Of a stretch of 64,000 nucleotides of DNA, positions 1-9,340 are shown one piece after another. Within the stretch, counting starts at the first letter, position 1; every line of letters starts with the position of its first letter. The notes below the pieces were generated by a model. It was not told where the DNA came from. It saw only the letters and a list, made by a program, of their open reading frames with translations, and did not search any database. A program made the position numbers and the translations under genes. Source of the stretch: Variovorax paradoxus (GTDB lineage Bacteria > Pseudomonadota > Gammaproteobacteria > Burkholderiales > Burkholderiaceae_C); assembly GCF_018614955.1 (NCBI RefSeq), contig NZ_JAGGNV010000049.1, positions 1 through 64,000 of the forward strand, read 5' to 3'.

Positions 1-91
1 GGCTCGCGAGGTCCAGTTCGCCCGTTTCGGTGAAGGTGGTGGGCGCCACCGGAAAGATGCCGTGGTAGCGGCGTTGGCGGGAAGAAGTCAT
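1..91 (-). CDS. L-2-keto-3-deoxyarabonate dehydratase, N-terminus only (DapA/DHDPS family)
   Basis: Only the first 30 codons lie in the window; the gene continues past position 1. The start is the ATG at 91-89, with GGAG about 8 nt upstream. The visible residues include YHGIFPVAPTTFTETGELDL, the typical opening of DapA-superfamily class I aldolases/dehydratases. In the L-arabinose oxidative pathway such an enzyme converts L-2-keto-3-deoxyarabonate to alpha-ketoglutarate semialdehyde. It lies 15 bp downstream of the L-arabinonate dehydratase gene in the same operon, and that context is the main reason for the specific call. The catalytic lysine lies outside the window. A 4-hydroxy-tetrahydrodipicolinate synthase or another keto-deoxy-sugar aldolase cannot be excluded from this fragment. 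Confidence 0.72.
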   Translation of the reverse strand, partial: MTSSRQRRYHGIFPVAPTTFTETGELDLAS

Positions 92-106
92 GCGAAGGCT
101 CCAGAT

Positions 107-1843
107 TCAATGGGAATGACGCGGCACCGCGGCGCCGCGGCAGCCGACGAGGAAGTCGAAGTCGCAGCCCTCGTCCGCCTGCAGCACGTGCTCGACGTAG
201 AGGCGCCGGTAGCCGCCGCCCTTCTCGGGCGCTTCCTGCACGGCGACGGCACGCAGGCGCTCGGCCAGCTCGGCGTCGCTGATGTCTAGGTGCAGGCGAC
301 CCTGCTCGCAGTCGAGCTCGATCCAGTCGCCGTCGCGCACGGCCGCCAGTGGGCCGCCGTCGGCGGCTTCCGGCGCCACGTGCAGCACCACGGTGCCGTA
401 GGCCGTGCCGCTCATGCGCGCGTCGGAAATGCGCACCATGTCCTTGATGCCCTGGCGCAGCAGCTTGGGCGGCAGGCCCATGTTGCCGACCTCGGCCATG
501 CCGGGGTAGCCCTTGGGGCCGCAGTTCTTCATCACCAGCACGGAGCTCGCGTCCACCTCCAGCGCCTCGTCGACGATGCGCTCCTTGTAGTGCTCCAGGT
601 TCTCGAACACCACGGCGCGCCCGCGGTGCTTGAGCAGCTCGGGCGAGGCGGCCGAAGGCTTCAGCACCGCGCCGCGCGGCGACAGGTTGCCGCGCAGGAT
701 GCAGATGCCGCCGTCTTCGACCAGCGGCCGATCGAGCGGGCGGATCACCTCGTCGTCGTAGCCGGGCGCGTCGCGCACGTTCTCCCACAGCGACCGGCCA
801 TTGACCGTGAGCGCATCGGGATGCGGCAAGAGGCCGTTCTCGCCGAGCCGCCGCAGCACGGCCGGCAGGCCGCCCGCGTAGTAGAACTCCTCCATCAGGA
901 AGCGGCCCGAGGGCATCAGGTCGACCAGCGTGGGCGTGCCGCGGCCGATGCGCGTCCAGTCCTCGAGCTCGAGCGGCACGCCCATCCGCCCTGCGATGGC
1001 TTTCAGATGGATCACGGCATTGGTCGAGCCGCCGATCGCGGCGTTGGTGCGGATCGCGTTCTCGAAAGCCTCGCGCGTGAGGATCTTCGACAGCGTCAAG
1101 CCTTCGCGCGCCATCTCGACGGCGCGCATGCCCGACATCTGCGCCAGCACGTAGCGGCGCGCATCGACCGCGGGGATGGCGGCGTTGTGCGGCAGCGAGA
1201 CGCCCAGCGCCTCGGCCATGCATGCCATGGTGGACGCCGTGCCCATGGTGTTGCAGGTGCCGGCGGAGCGCGACATGCCGGCCTCGGCCGACAGGAACTG
1301 GTGCACGTCGATCTCGCCGGCCTTCATCGCCTCGTGCAGCCGCCACACGGCCGTGCCGGAGCCGATGTCGCGGCCTTCCAGCTTGCCGTTGAGCATCGGC
1401 CCGCCCGTCACCACGATGGCCGGGATGTCGCAGCTCGCCGCACCCATCAGCAGCGCGGGCGTGGTCTTGTCGCAGCCGGTGAGCAGCACCACCGCATCGA
1501 TCGGGTTGCCGCGGATCGCCTCCTCCACGTCCATGCTCGCGAGGTTGCGCGTGAGCATCGCGGTCGGGCGCAGGTTCGACTCGCCGTTGGAGAACACCGG
1601 GAACTCGACCGGGAATCCGCCCGCCTCCGACACGCCGCGCTTCACGTGCTCGGCGATCTTGCGGAAGTGCGCGTTGCACGGCGTCAGCTCCGACCAGGTG
1701 TTACAGATGCCGATGATCGGCCGGCCGTCGAACTCGTGGTCCGGGATGCCCTGGTTCTTCATCCAGCTTCGGTACATGAAGCCGTTCTTGTCGGCCGAAC
1801 CGAACCATTCGGTCGAGCGCAGTTTTCGTGGGGTCTGGGGCAT
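107..1843 (-). CDS. araD: L-arabinonate dehydratase (IlvD/Edd family)
   Basis: This 578-residue IlvD/Edd-family Fe-S dehydratase probably dehydrates L-arabinonate to L-2-keto-3-deoxyarabonate. The family cysteines are visible in LLTGCDKTTPALLMG and RSAGTCNTMGTASTMA. The blocks NAAIGGSTNAVIHL and MKNCGPKGYPGMAEVGNMGL are intact, as is ARMSGTAYGTVVLH. From memory, both length and sequence resemble the Rhizobium L-arabinonate dehydratase far more than housekeeping IlvD, down to the FLVGCRGAAV tail. The ATG at 1843 follows the upstream permease stop by 18 bp, so the gene belongs to the sugar operon and lies next to the following dehydratase step. D-xylonate or another pentonate is a possible additional substrate, since these enzymes are often promiscuous. 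Confidence 0.88.
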   Translation of the reverse strand: MPQTPRKLRSTEWFGSADKNGFMYRSWMKNQGIPDHEFDGRPIIGICNTWSELTPCNAHFRKIAEHVKRGVSEAGGFPVEFPVFSNGESNLRPTAMLTRNLASMDVEEAIRGNPIDAVVLLTGCDKTTPALLMGAASCDIPAIVVTGGPMLNGKLEGRDIGSGTAVWRLHEAMKAGEIDVHQFLSAEAGMSRSAGTCNTMGTASTMACMAEALGVSLPHNAAIPAVDARRYVLAQMSGMRAVEMAREGLTLSKILTREAFENAIRTNAAIGGSTNAVIHLKAIAGRMGVPLELEDWTRIGRGTPTLVDLMPSGRFLMEEFYYAGGLPAVLRRLGENGLLPHPDALTVNGRSLWENVRDAPGYDDEVIRPLDRPLVEDGGICILRGNLSPRGAVLKPSAASPELLKHRGRAVVFENLEHYKERIVDEALEVDASSVLVMKNCGPKGYPGMAEVGNMGLPPKLLRQGIKDMVRISDARMSGTAYGTVVLHVAPEAADGGPLAAVRDGDWIELDCEQGRLHLDISDAELAERLRAVAVQEAPEKGGGYRRLYVEHVLQADEGCDFDFLVGCRGAAVPRHSH

Positions 1844-1861
1844 GCGAGAGGACTTTCGGAA

Positions 1862-2884
1862 TTAGGGCCTGCGCGCGGCAAACAGGCGTTGCAGGAGACA
1901 GAAGACGAACAGCAGCGCACCGACCACGATGCGCGTCCACCAGGAGCTCAGCGTGCCGTCGAAGGAGATGAGGGTCTGGATGATGCCCAGCATCAGCACG
2001 CCGAACAGCGTGCCGACGACGTAGCCGACGCCGCCGGTCAGCAGTGTGCCGCCGATCACCACCGCCGCGATGGCATCCAGCTCGAGCCCGACCGCGTGCA
2101 GGCCGTAGCCCGACAGCATGTAGAAGGTGAACACCACGCCCGCCAGCGCCGAGCAGAAGCCCGACAGCGTGTAGACGCCGATCACCGTGGAGCGCACCGG
2201 CAGCCCCATCAGCAAGGCCGACTGCTCGTTGCCGCCGATCGCGTAGACGGTGCGGCCGAAGGGCGTGTAGTGCGCGACGAAGACCGCGAGCGCCACCACC
2301 GCCAGCGCGATCAGGCCACTCGCCGAGATCGAGGCCTCGCCCCAGATCGGCATGCGCCACTGCGACACTTCGGAGTAGAACGCGTTGGTGATGCTGATGG
2401 AATCGATGCTGATCAGGTAGCAGAGGCCACGCGCCAGGAACATGCCGGCCAGGGTCACGATGAAAGGCTGGAGCCGGAAGCGCTCGATCAGGAGGCCCAT
2501 GCCGGCGCCGAACAATGTGCCCATGGCCAGCACCAGCGGGATCACGAGGGCCGGACTCCATCCGTGCTTCTCGACCAGCGAGGCCGAGACCATGGTGGTC
2601 AGCGCGATCACCGATCCCACCGAGAGATCGATGCCGCCCGACAGGATCACGAAGGTCATGCCGACGGCGACGATGCACAGGAAGGCGTTGTCGATCAGCA
2701 GGTTCAGGAACACCTGCGGCGAGAAGAAGCCGTCGTAGAACACCGAGCCCAGCGTCGCCATCAGCATGAAGAGCGAGATGGTCGCGGCCAGCGGCAGGTA
2801 CTTGGGGTTCAGGCGCGTGCGCACGGGTTTCGGCGCCGCCACGGGCGCGGCGGCTTCGGGCGGGCGCTGGACGACGGCGCTCAT
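1862..2884 (-). CDS. yjfF: Sugar ABC transporter permease, YjfF type
   Basis: This 340-residue inner-membrane permease belongs to the ribose/galactofuranose (RbsC-like) family. It has a polar, Pro/Ala-rich N-terminal tail and then about nine or ten hydrophobic helices. The family signature VILSGGIDLSVGSVIALTTM is present, as is a later copy of the LELDAIAAVVIGGTLLTGG block. The ATG at 2884 overlaps the TGA of the preceding permease by 4 bp (ATGA), which implies translational coupling. With YtfT it should form the heterodimeric channel served by the YtfR ATPase. In Escherichia coli the homologous system imports furanose sugars. Here L-arabinofuranose or galactofuranose is the likely cargo, inferred from the catabolic genes around it. 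Confidence 0.88.
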   Translation of the reverse strand: MSAVVQRPPEAAAPVAAPKPVRTRLNPKYLPLAATISLFMLMATLGSVFYDGFFSPQVFLNLLIDNAFLCIVAVGMTFVILSGGIDLSVGSVIALTTMVSASLVEKHGWSPALVIPLVLAMGTLFGAGMGLLIERFRLQPFIVTLAGMFLARGLCYLISIDSISITNAFYSEVSQWRMPIWGEASISASGLIALAVVALAVFVAHYTPFGRTVYAIGGNEQSALLMGLPVRSTVIGVYTLSGFCSALAGVVFTFYMLSGYGLHAVGLELDAIAAVVIGGTLLTGGVGYVVGTLFGVLMLGIIQTLISFDGTLSSWWTRIVVGALLFVFCLLQRLFAARRP

Positions 2885-3948
2885 GCGTTCACCTCGCCGC
2901 GCGGCGCGCGCCGCACCAGCTGCCGCATGCTGGCGCGGAACTCCGCCGACTGCAGCAGCATGACCGCGAACACCACCACCGCCTTCACCACCAGGTTGAT
3001 CTCCGGCGGCACGCCCAGCGAATAGATGGCATAGGTCAGGGTCTGGATGATCAGCGCGCCGATCACGCTGCCGACCAGGCTGAAGCGGCCGCCGGTGAGC
3101 GCGGTGCCGCCGAGCGTGACCGCCAGGATCGCGTCGAGCTCCAGCAGCTGGCCCGCGTTGTTGCCGTCGGCGCTCTTGACGTTGGAGCTGATCAGGAGCC
3201 CCGCGACACCGGCGCAGAAGCCGCAGAACATGTAGGCGCAGACGATGATGCGGCGCGCGCGCACGCCGGCCACGCGCGCCGCGCTCGGGTTGATGCCCAC
3301 CGCCTGGATGAAGAGCCCCAGCGCGCTGCGCGTGATCGCCAGGTACACCACCGCCAGCACCAGCGCCGCGATGTACACCGAGAAGGGCAGCCCGAACAGG
3401 TAGCCGCTGCCGATGAAGAAGAAGGGCGCGTAGTAGATCGTGATGATCTGGCCACCGGTGATCAGCTGCGCGATGCCGCGCCCGGCCACCATGAGGATCA
3501 GCGTCGCGATGATCGGCTGCATGCCGACGCGCGCCACCAGGAGGCCGTTCCACAGCCCGCACGCCGCGGCCGCGCCGAGCGCCGCGAGGATGGCCAGCCA
3601 CATCGGGAAGCGGCTGACCTCGGCGGCGGCGCCGTTCGCGACCACCAGCGATCCGCCGATCATCCAGGCCGCCAGCGCCGCCGCGATCGCCACCACCGCG
3701 CCGACCGAGATGTCGATGCCGCGCGTCGCGATCACCAGCGTCATGCCGAGCGACACCAGCACCAGCGGCGCCGCGCGGTTGAGGATGTCGATCAGGCTGC
3801 CGTAGAGATGGCCGTCGCGCCACTCCAGGTGCAGGAAGCTCGGATTGAAGGCCGCGTTGACGGCCAGCAGCAAGAGCAGCGTGACCACCGGCCATGCGAG
3901 GCGGTGACCGAACACCCGCCTGAAGGATTCGGGAAAGGAGGCGCTCAT
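2881..3948 (-). CDS. ytfT: Sugar ABC transporter permease, YtfT type
   Basis: A 355-residue RbsC-family permease, partner of the following YjfF-like permease. The first transmembrane segment is near residues 18-36. The conserved LVIATRGIDISVGAVVAIAA loop follows, and GQLLELDAILAVTLGGTALT lies further on. The ATG at 3948 overlaps the upstream ATPase stop by 4 bp and is preceded by GGAGG-like sequence within that gene. The two permeases are clearly paralogous but not interchangeable in length, which fits a heterodimeric translocation pore. The gene order ytfR-ytfT-yjfF matches the E. coli galactofuranose importer. The binding-protein gene ytfQ is missing from its usual place directly upstream and lies four genes away instead. 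Confidence 0.88.
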   Translation of the reverse strand: MSASFPESFRRVFGHRLAWPVVTLLLLLAVNAAFNPSFLHLEWRDGHLYGSLIDILNRAAPLVLVSLGMTLVIATRGIDISVGAVVAIAAALAAWMIGGSLVVANGAAAEVSRFPMWLAILAALGAAAACGLWNGLLVARVGMQPIIATLILMVAGRGIAQLITGGQIITIYYAPFFFIGSGYLFGLPFSVYIAALVLAVVYLAITRSALGLFIQAVGINPSAARVAGVRARRIIVCAYMFCGFCAGVAGLLISSNVKSADGNNAGQLLELDAILAVTLGGTALTGGRFSLVGSVIGALIIQTLTYAIYSLGVPPEINLVVKAVVVFAVMLLQSAEFRASMRQLVRRAPRGEVNA

Positions 3949-5474
3949 GTTTCAGCTGCGATGAGTTCGTACACCGCGTCCTCGCTGCTGCCTGCGGGCA
4001 GCTCGCCCACCTTGCGCCGCTCGCGCAGCACCGCGATGCGGTGCGAGACGCGCACCACCTCGTTCATCTCGGAGGAGATGAACAGCACCGCCATGCCCTC
4101 GCCCGCGAGCCGCAGGATCTCGTCCATGATTTCCTGCTTGGCCGCGACGTCGATGCCGCGCGTCGGCTCGTCGAGGATCAAGAGGCGCGGCCGGGTCGCC
4201 AGCCAGCGCGCGAGCACCGCCTTCTGCTGGTTGCCGCCCGACAGCAGGCCGATCGGCGTCTCGACGCTCGCGGTCTTGATGCCCAGCGCCTGGACGAAGC
4301 GCTCCGCCAGCGCCGTCTGCTCCGCGCGCGAGAGCGTGCGGCGCAAGCCCAGGCTCGCCTGCACGGCCAGCGCGATGTTCTCGCGCAGCGAAAGCTCGGC
4401 CACGATGCCGTCGGTCTTGCGCTCCTCGGGACACAGCGCGAGCCCGTGCTTCACCGCATCGGCCGGACTGGCGAGCTCGACGGCGACGCCATCCACGCGC
4501 AGGCGGCCGCAATCCGGCTTCGCCAGGCCGAACAGCAGCCGCGCCAGCTCGGTGCGGCCGGCGCCCAGCAGGCCGGCCAGCCCCACCACCTCGCCCGCGC
4601 GCACGCCGAGGTCGACCGGCTGCAGCTGCCCGCGCTGGCCCAGGCCCTCGGCCTGCAGCACCGCGGGTGCGAACTCCTCGATGGCGGGCAGCTGCGCATG
4701 GCCGGTGGCCTGCGCCGCGAACTCGCGCCCCACCATGGCGGAAATAAGCGCCTGCGGCCCGAGCTCGCTCGCGCGCCACTCGCCCACCCAGCTGCCATTG
4801 CGCAGCACCGTGATGCGGTCCGACACTGCATAGACCTGGTTCAGGAAATGCGTGATGAAGAGGATGGCCAGGCCCTCGCTGCGCAGCCGCCGCAGCACCG
4901 CGAACAGGCTTTTCACCTCCTCGTCGTCGAGGCTCGAGGTCGGCTCGTCGAGGATCAGCACGCAGGACGAGAGGCCGAGCGCGCGCGCGATCGCCACCAT
5001 CTGCTGCACCGCCACCGAGTAGCTCGACAGCAGCTGCGAGACATCGATGTCCACGTCGAGCCGCGCCAGCAGCGCGCGCGCGTCGCGGTTCACCTTCGCC
5101 CAGTCGATGCGAAAGCTCTGCGCCGGGCCGCAGCGCGGATAGCGCCCGGCAAACATGTTCTCGGCCACCGACAGGTTCGGGCAGAGATTGACTTCCTGGT
5201 AGACCGTGCTGATGCCCATGCGCTGCGCCTCGAGCGGCGAGCCGGGCCGGATCGGCTGCCCCGCGAGCCGCATCTCGCCGGCGTCGGCGGCATGGACGCC
5301 GGTCAGCACCTTGATGAGCGTCGACTTGCCCGCGCCGTTCTGCCCCATCAGCGCATGGATCTCGCCCGGCCGGAGCCGGAGCGCCACGCCGCGCAGCGCC
5401 GGCACGCCGTTGAACTGCTTGTCGATGCCGGTGAGCTCGAGCACCGGCACGTCGGACGAGTCGGCGGGGTTCAT
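3945..5474 (-). CDS. ytfR: Sugar ABC transporter ATP-binding protein, YtfR type
   Basis: This 509-residue double-cassette ATPase of the carbohydrate-uptake-2 class energises the YtfT-YjfF permease pair. The N-terminal cassette has Walker A GQNGAGKST, a signature region near SSYSVAVQQMVAIARAL and Walker B VLILDEPTSSLD. The C-terminal cassette has the usual degenerate Walker A (GLLGAGRTE), then LSGGNQQKAVLARWL and LLILDEPTRGID. The start is the ATG at 5474, inside the 3' end of the mmsB gene and overlapping its TGA by 4 bp. The first-cassette signature lacks the classic LSxGQ, which is usual for this family. Cytoplasmic, membrane-associated. Confidence 0.9.
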   Translation of the reverse strand: MNPADSSDVPVLELTGIDKQFNGVPALRGVALRLRPGEIHALMGQNGAGKSTLIKVLTGVHAADAGEMRLAGQPIRPGSPLEAQRMGISTVYQEVNLCPNLSVAENMFAGRYPRCGPAQSFRIDWAKVNRDARALLARLDVDIDVSQLLSSYSVAVQQMVAIARALGLSSCVLILDEPTSSLDDEEVKSLFAVLRRLRSEGLAILFITHFLNQVYAVSDRITVLRNGSWVGEWRASELGPQALISAMVGREFAAQATGHAQLPAIEEFAPAVLQAEGLGQRGQLQPVDLGVRAGEVVGLAGLLGAGRTELARLLFGLAKPDCGRLRVDGVAVELASPADAVKHGLALCPEERKTDGIVAELSLRENIALAVQASLGLRRTLSRAEQTALAERFVQALGIKTASVETPIGLLSGGNQQKAVLARWLATRPRLLILDEPTRGIDVAAKQEIMDEILRLAGEGMAVLFISSEMNEVVRVSHRIAVLRERRKVGELPAGSSEDAVYELIAAET

Positions 5475-6676
5475 TTGTTCTTGTTGTAGACGTCGACGAA
5501 CACCGCGGCCAGCAGCACCAGGCCCTTGATGACCTGCTGGTAGTCGATGCCGACGCCGAGGATCGACATGCCGTTGTTCATCACGCCCATGACGAAGGCG
5601 CCGATGACCGCGCCCATCACCTTGCCGACGCCGCCCGAGGCCGAAGCCCCGCCGATGAAGCAGGCCGCGATCACGTCGAGCTCGAAGCCGAGCCCGGCCT
5701 TGGGCGTGGCCGTGTTGAGCCGCGCCGCGAACACCAGCCCGGCCAGCGCGGCCAGCACGCCCATGTTGACGAAGGTCAGGAAGGCGAGCCGCTGCGTCTT
5801 GATGCCCGACAGCCGCGCCGCCTTCTCGTTGCCGCCCAGCGCGTAGATGCGGCGGCCGACCGTGGTGCGGCTGGTCACGAAGTCGTAGGCCACGATCAGC
5901 ACCGCCATCACGATCAGCACGTTCGGCAGGCCCTTGTAGGTGGCGAGCAGGTAGCTCAGCAGCAGGATGACCGCGGCGAAAAACAGGTTCTTGACCAGGA
6001 AGAAGGCGTAGGGCTCCTGCTCCATGCCGTGCTGCGCCAGCTTGGCGCGGCCGCGCAGCTTGAAGAACACCAGCGCCGCGGCGGCCAGCGCGCCGAGCAC
6101 GAGCGAGCTGGTATGCAGGCCGCCGCCGCCCGCGAGGTCGGGCACGAAGCCCGAGCTCAGCTTCTGGAAGGTTTCGGGGAAGGGACCGACGGACTGGCCC
6201 GCGAGTAGCGCCAGCGTCAGCCCCTTGAAGACCAGCATGCCGGCCAGCGTGACGATGAAGGACGGGATCCGGAAGAAGGCCACGAACCAGCCCTGCGAGG
6301 CGCCGATCAGCCCGCCGGCGAGCAGGCAGACGATGAAGGTGGGCACGAAATGCCACTCGTACTCCACCATCAGCACCGCGGCCAGCGCGCCGATGAAGCC
6401 GCAGACCGAGCCGACCGACAGGTCGATGTGGCCGGCCACGATCACCAGCAGCATGCCGAGCGCCATGATCACGATGTAGCTGTTCTGCAGCAGCAGGTTG
6501 GTGAGGTTCAGCGGCCGCATCAGCGTGCCGTCGGTCAGCACCTGGAACAGCACCATGATCGCGACCAGCGAGATCAGCATGCCGTATTCGCGCAGGTTGT
6601 TCTTGAGGAAGCCCGCGTACTCGGCGAGCGGCGCGACCGGCTGCGCCGGCGTGACGGTATCGACTTCAGGCGGCAT
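5471..6676 (-). CDS. mmsB: Multiple-monosaccharide ABC transporter permease (MmsB/GguB)
   Basis: This 401-residue permease belongs to the XylH/GguB group of the RbsC family and works with ChvE and MmsA. It has a longer N-terminus and an extra central section (roughly residues 160-230) compared with RbsC-type proteins, which is characteristic of this group. The motif LLVIVAGHIDLSVGSVCGFI and the ELDVIAACFIGGASASGGVG block are intact. The ATG at 6676 lies 11 nt inside the 3' end of mmsA, so translation is probably coupled. Relatives import D-xylose, L-arabinose, D-glucose and D-galactose. Unlike the YtfT/YjfF pair, a single permease gene serves this transporter, presumably as a homodimer. Confidence 0.9.
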   Translation of the reverse strand: MPPEVDTVTPAQPVAPLAEYAGFLKNNLREYGMLISLVAIMVLFQVLTDGTLMRPLNLTNLLLQNSYIVIMALGMLLVIVAGHIDLSVGSVCGFIGALAAVLMVEYEWHFVPTFIVCLLAGGLIGASQGWFVAFFRIPSFIVTLAGMLVFKGLTLALLAGQSVGPFPETFQKLSSGFVPDLAGGGGLHTSSLVLGALAAAALVFFKLRGRAKLAQHGMEQEPYAFFLVKNLFFAAVILLLSYLLATYKGLPNVLIVMAVLIVAYDFVTSRTTVGRRIYALGGNEKAARLSGIKTQRLAFLTFVNMGVLAALAGLVFAARLNTATPKAGLGFELDVIAACFIGGASASGGVGKVMGAVIGAFVMGVMNNGMSILGVGIDYQQVIKGLVLLAAVFVDVYNKNK

Positions 6677-8210
6677 GGACGCTGCTCCCCGAGGCCACGA
6701 TGGCCCGCATGATCTTTTCCTGCGACGCTTCGGCGGCAGGAAACTCGGCGACGAATCGCCCCTCGTTCATCACATAGATGCGGTCGCACATGCCCAGCAG
6801 TTCGGGCAGTTCGGAAGAAATCATGAGAATGCCTTTGCCCTGGCTCGCGAGCTGGTCGATGATGGTGTAGATCTCGTACTTGGCGCCGACGTCGATGCCG
6901 CGCGTGGGCTCGTCGAGCATCAGCAGTTCGGGCTTCGCGAACAGCCACTTAGCGAGCACCACCTTCTGCTGGTTGCCGCCCGACAGGTTGAGCACCTGCT
7001 GGCCGACGCCGGCGCAGCGGATGCCGAGCGCGCGGCGGTACTCGTTCGCGACCTTGAATTCCCGGCCGTCGTCGATCACGCCGCGGTCCGAAACGCCGGC
7101 CAGGTTGGCCAGGCTCAGGTTCTTGCGAATGTCTTCTTCCAGCACCAGGCCGGCGCCCTTGCGGTCTTCGGTGACGTAGGCGATGCCGTGGTCGATCGCG
7201 CGGCCTATGGTGGAAACGTCCACCTCCTTGCCGTGCATGAAGACCGAGCCGCTGATGCGCTGGCCGTAGGCGCGCCCGAACACGCTCATCGCGAACTCGG
7301 TGCGGCCGGCGCCCATGAGGCCGGCGATGCCGACGATCTCGCCGCGCCGCACGTGCAGGTTCACGCCCTTGATCTGCTCGCGCTCGGCATGCAGCGCGTG
7401 GTGCACGCGCCAGTCGCGCACCTCGAACACGGTCTCGCCGATCTGCGGCGAGCGCTCGGGATAGCGGTGCGCCATGTCGCGCCCCACCATGCCGCGGATG
7501 ATCCGGTCCTCGCTGATCGGCGCGGCGTGGCAGTCCATGGTCTCGACCGTGGCACCGTCGCGCAGCACCGTGATCGAATCGGCCACCTTGGCGATCTCGT
7601 TGAGCTTGTGCGAGATCAGGATCGAGGAGATGCCCTGCTTCTTGAGCCCGAGCAAGAGCGCCAGCAGCGCATCGCTGTCGCTCTCGTTCAAGCTCGCCGT
7701 CGGCTCGTCGAGGATCAGCAGCTTGACCTCCTTCGAGAGCGCCTTCGCGATCTCGACCAGCTGCTGCTTGCCGACGCCGAGGTCGGTGATGAGCGCGGTC
7801 GGCGGCTCCTTCAAGCCGACCTTGGCCAGCAGCTCGCGCGTCCTGGCATAGGCCGCGAACCAGTCGATCACGCCGCCGCGCGCCGTCTCGTTGCCGAGAA
7901 AGATGTTCTCGGCGATCGACAACAGCGGCACCAGCGCGAGCTCCTGGTGGATGATGATGATGCCGAGCTTCTCGCTGTCGGCGATGTCCCGGAAGCGGCG
8001 CAGCTCGCCCTCGAAGCGGATCTCGCCGGTATAGCTGTCGCAGGGATAGACCCCGCTCAGCACCTTCATCAGCGTCGACTTGCCCGCGCCGTTCTCGCCC
8101 ACCACCGCGTGGATCTCGCCCGCGCGCACCGCGAGGTTGACGTTGTCCAGCGCGTTCACCCCCGGAAAGGTCTTGGTGATGCCGCGCATCTCCAGAATCA
8201 CATCGTTCAC
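6666..8210 (-). CDS. mmsA: Multiple-monosaccharide ABC transporter ATP-binding protein (MmsA/GguA)
   Basis: A 514-residue tandem-cassette ATPase for the ChvE transporter. The first cassette has Walker A GENGAGKST, a signature-like LGVGKQQLVEIAKAL and Walker B LLILDEPTASLN. The second has GLMGAGRTE, LSGGNQQKVVLAKWL and LLMLDEPTRGID. I chose the GTG at 8210, because AGGAGA lies 4 nt upstream and the protein then opens with a short lead into the conserved ILEMRGITKTFPGV. Upstream in-frame sequence has no better start. It sits between chvE and mmsB, the standard order. MmsA and YtfR are paralogues, so this operon encodes two complete CUT2-type importers. Confidence 0.9.
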   Translation of the reverse strand: MNDVILEMRGITKTFPGVNALDNVNLAVRAGEIHAVVGENGAGKSTLMKVLSGVYPCDSYTGEIRFEGELRRFRDIADSEKLGIIIIHQELALVPLLSIAENIFLGNETARGGVIDWFAAYARTRELLAKVGLKEPPTALITDLGVGKQQLVEIAKALSKEVKLLILDEPTASLNESDSDALLALLLGLKKQGISSILISHKLNEIAKVADSITVLRDGATVETMDCHAAPISEDRIIRGMVGRDMAHRYPERSPQIGETVFEVRDWRVHHALHAEREQIKGVNLHVRRGEIVGIAGLMGAGRTEFAMSVFGRAYGQRISGSVFMHGKEVDVSTIGRAIDHGIAYVTEDRKGAGLVLEEDIRKNLSLANLAGVSDRGVIDDGREFKVANEYRRALGIRCAGVGQQVLNLSGGNQQKVVLAKWLFAKPELLMLDEPTRGIDVGAKYEIYTIIDQLASQGKGILMISSELPELLGMCDRIYVMNEGRFVAEFPAAEASQEKIMRAIVASGSSVHAA

Positions 8211-8245
8211 CCTGTCTCCTTCGAACCTCCGCCCCACCATCGCGA

Positions 8246-9316
8246 CTACTTGATCTGGCTTTCCTTGTAGTAGCCGCTGTCGACCAGTGCCTGCTTCCAG
8301 TTCGATGCGTCGACGCTGACCGGCTTGAGCAGGTAGGACGGCACGACCTTGACGCCGTTGTTGTAGGTCTTGGTGTCGTTCACTTCCGGCGTCTTGCCCA
8401 CGAGCATCGCGTCCACCATGTTGACCGTCACCTTGGCCAGCTCGCGCGTGTCCTTGAACACCGTGGCCGTCTGCTCCTTGCGCAGGATCGACTTGACCGA
8501 GGGCACCTCGGCGTCCTGTCCCGTCACCACCGGCATCGGCTGCTGGGCCGAGCCGTAGCCCACGCCCTTGAGCGAGGAGATGATGCCGATCGACAGACCG
8601 TCGTAGGGCGAGAGCACGGCATCGACGCGGTCCTTGGTGTAGTAGGCCGACAGCAGGTTGTCCATGCGCGCCTGCGCCACCGCGCCGTCCCAGCGCAGCG
8701 TGGAGACCTTGTCCATGCCCAGCTGCTTGCTGCGCACCACCAGCTTGCCACTGTCGATGTAGGGCTTCAGCACCGACATCGCGCCGTTGTAGAAGAAGAA
8801 GGCGTTGTTGTCGTCCGGCGAGCCGCCGAAGAGCTCGATGTTGTACGGGCCCTTGCCTTCCTTCAGCTTGAGCGCCTGCTCGATGTAGCCCGCCTGCAGC
8901 ACGCCGACCTGGAAGTTGTCGAAGGTCGCGTAGTAGTCGACGTTCTTCGAGCCCTTGATGAGCCGGTCGTAGGCGATGACCTTGACGCCCTTGTCGGCCG
9001 CCTTCTGCAGCACGTCCGACAGGGTCGTGCCGTCGATCGCGGCGATCACCAGCACCTTGGAGCCCTTGGTCACCATGTTCTCGATCTGCGCGAGCTGGTT
9101 CGGGATGTCGTCGTCGGCGTACTGGAGATCGGTCTTGTAGCCCTTCTCCTTGAAGTACTTGACCATGTTGTTGCCATCGGCGATCCAGCGCGCCGAGGAC
9201 TTGGTCGGCATCGAGATCGCGATCGGGCCCTTGTCCTGGGCCTGGGCCAGCGGCGCGAGGCCGATCAGGCTCATGGCGGCGCCGGCGAGCAGGGTCTTGA
9301 GAAAGATGCGTTTCAT
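8246..9316 (-). CDS. chvE: Periplasmic multiple-sugar-binding protein ChvE
   Basis: This 356-residue periplasmic binding protein (Peripla_BP_4 fold) feeds MmsAB. The signal peptide covers about residues 1-26 (MKRIFLKTLLAGAAMSLIGL then LAQA, cleaved before QDKG). The mature start, GPIAISMPTKSSARWIADGN, strongly resembles Agrobacterium ChvE. Two lobes with VLVIAAIDGTTLSDVL and DAVLSPYDGLSIGIISSLKG are visible. The ATG at 9316 has a good AAGGAG about 9 nt upstream. In Agrobacterium ChvE binds aldoses including L-arabinose, D-galactose and D-xylose, acts in sugar chemotaxis, and is regulated by the LysR protein GbpR. A GbpR-like gene starts at 11908. Confidence 0.92.
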   Translation of the reverse strand: MKRIFLKTLLAGAAMSLIGLAPLAQAQDKGPIAISMPTKSSARWIADGNNMVKYFKEKGYKTDLQYADDDIPNQLAQIENMVTKGSKVLVIAAIDGTTLSDVLQKAADKGVKVIAYDRLIKGSKNVDYYATFDNFQVGVLQAGYIEQALKLKEGKGPYNIELFGGSPDDNNAFFFYNGAMSVLKPYIDSGKLVVRSKQLGMDKVSTLRWDGAVAQARMDNLLSAYYTKDRVDAVLSPYDGLSIGIISSLKGVGYGSAQQPMPVVTGQDAEVPSVKSILRKEQTATVFKDTRELAKVTVNMVDAMLVGKTPEVNDTKTYNNGVKVVPSYLLKPVSVDASNWKQALVDSGYYKESQIK

Positions 9317-9340
9317 GAGAGTGTCTCCTTCGTTGTGCGC

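Noticed and set aside
290..3025. A 911-codon open frame on the plus strand
   Set aside because: It is antisense to the dehydratase and permease genes. Its product is low-complexity (His/Ala/Arg/Gln-rich), as expected for shadow frames in GC-rich DNA.
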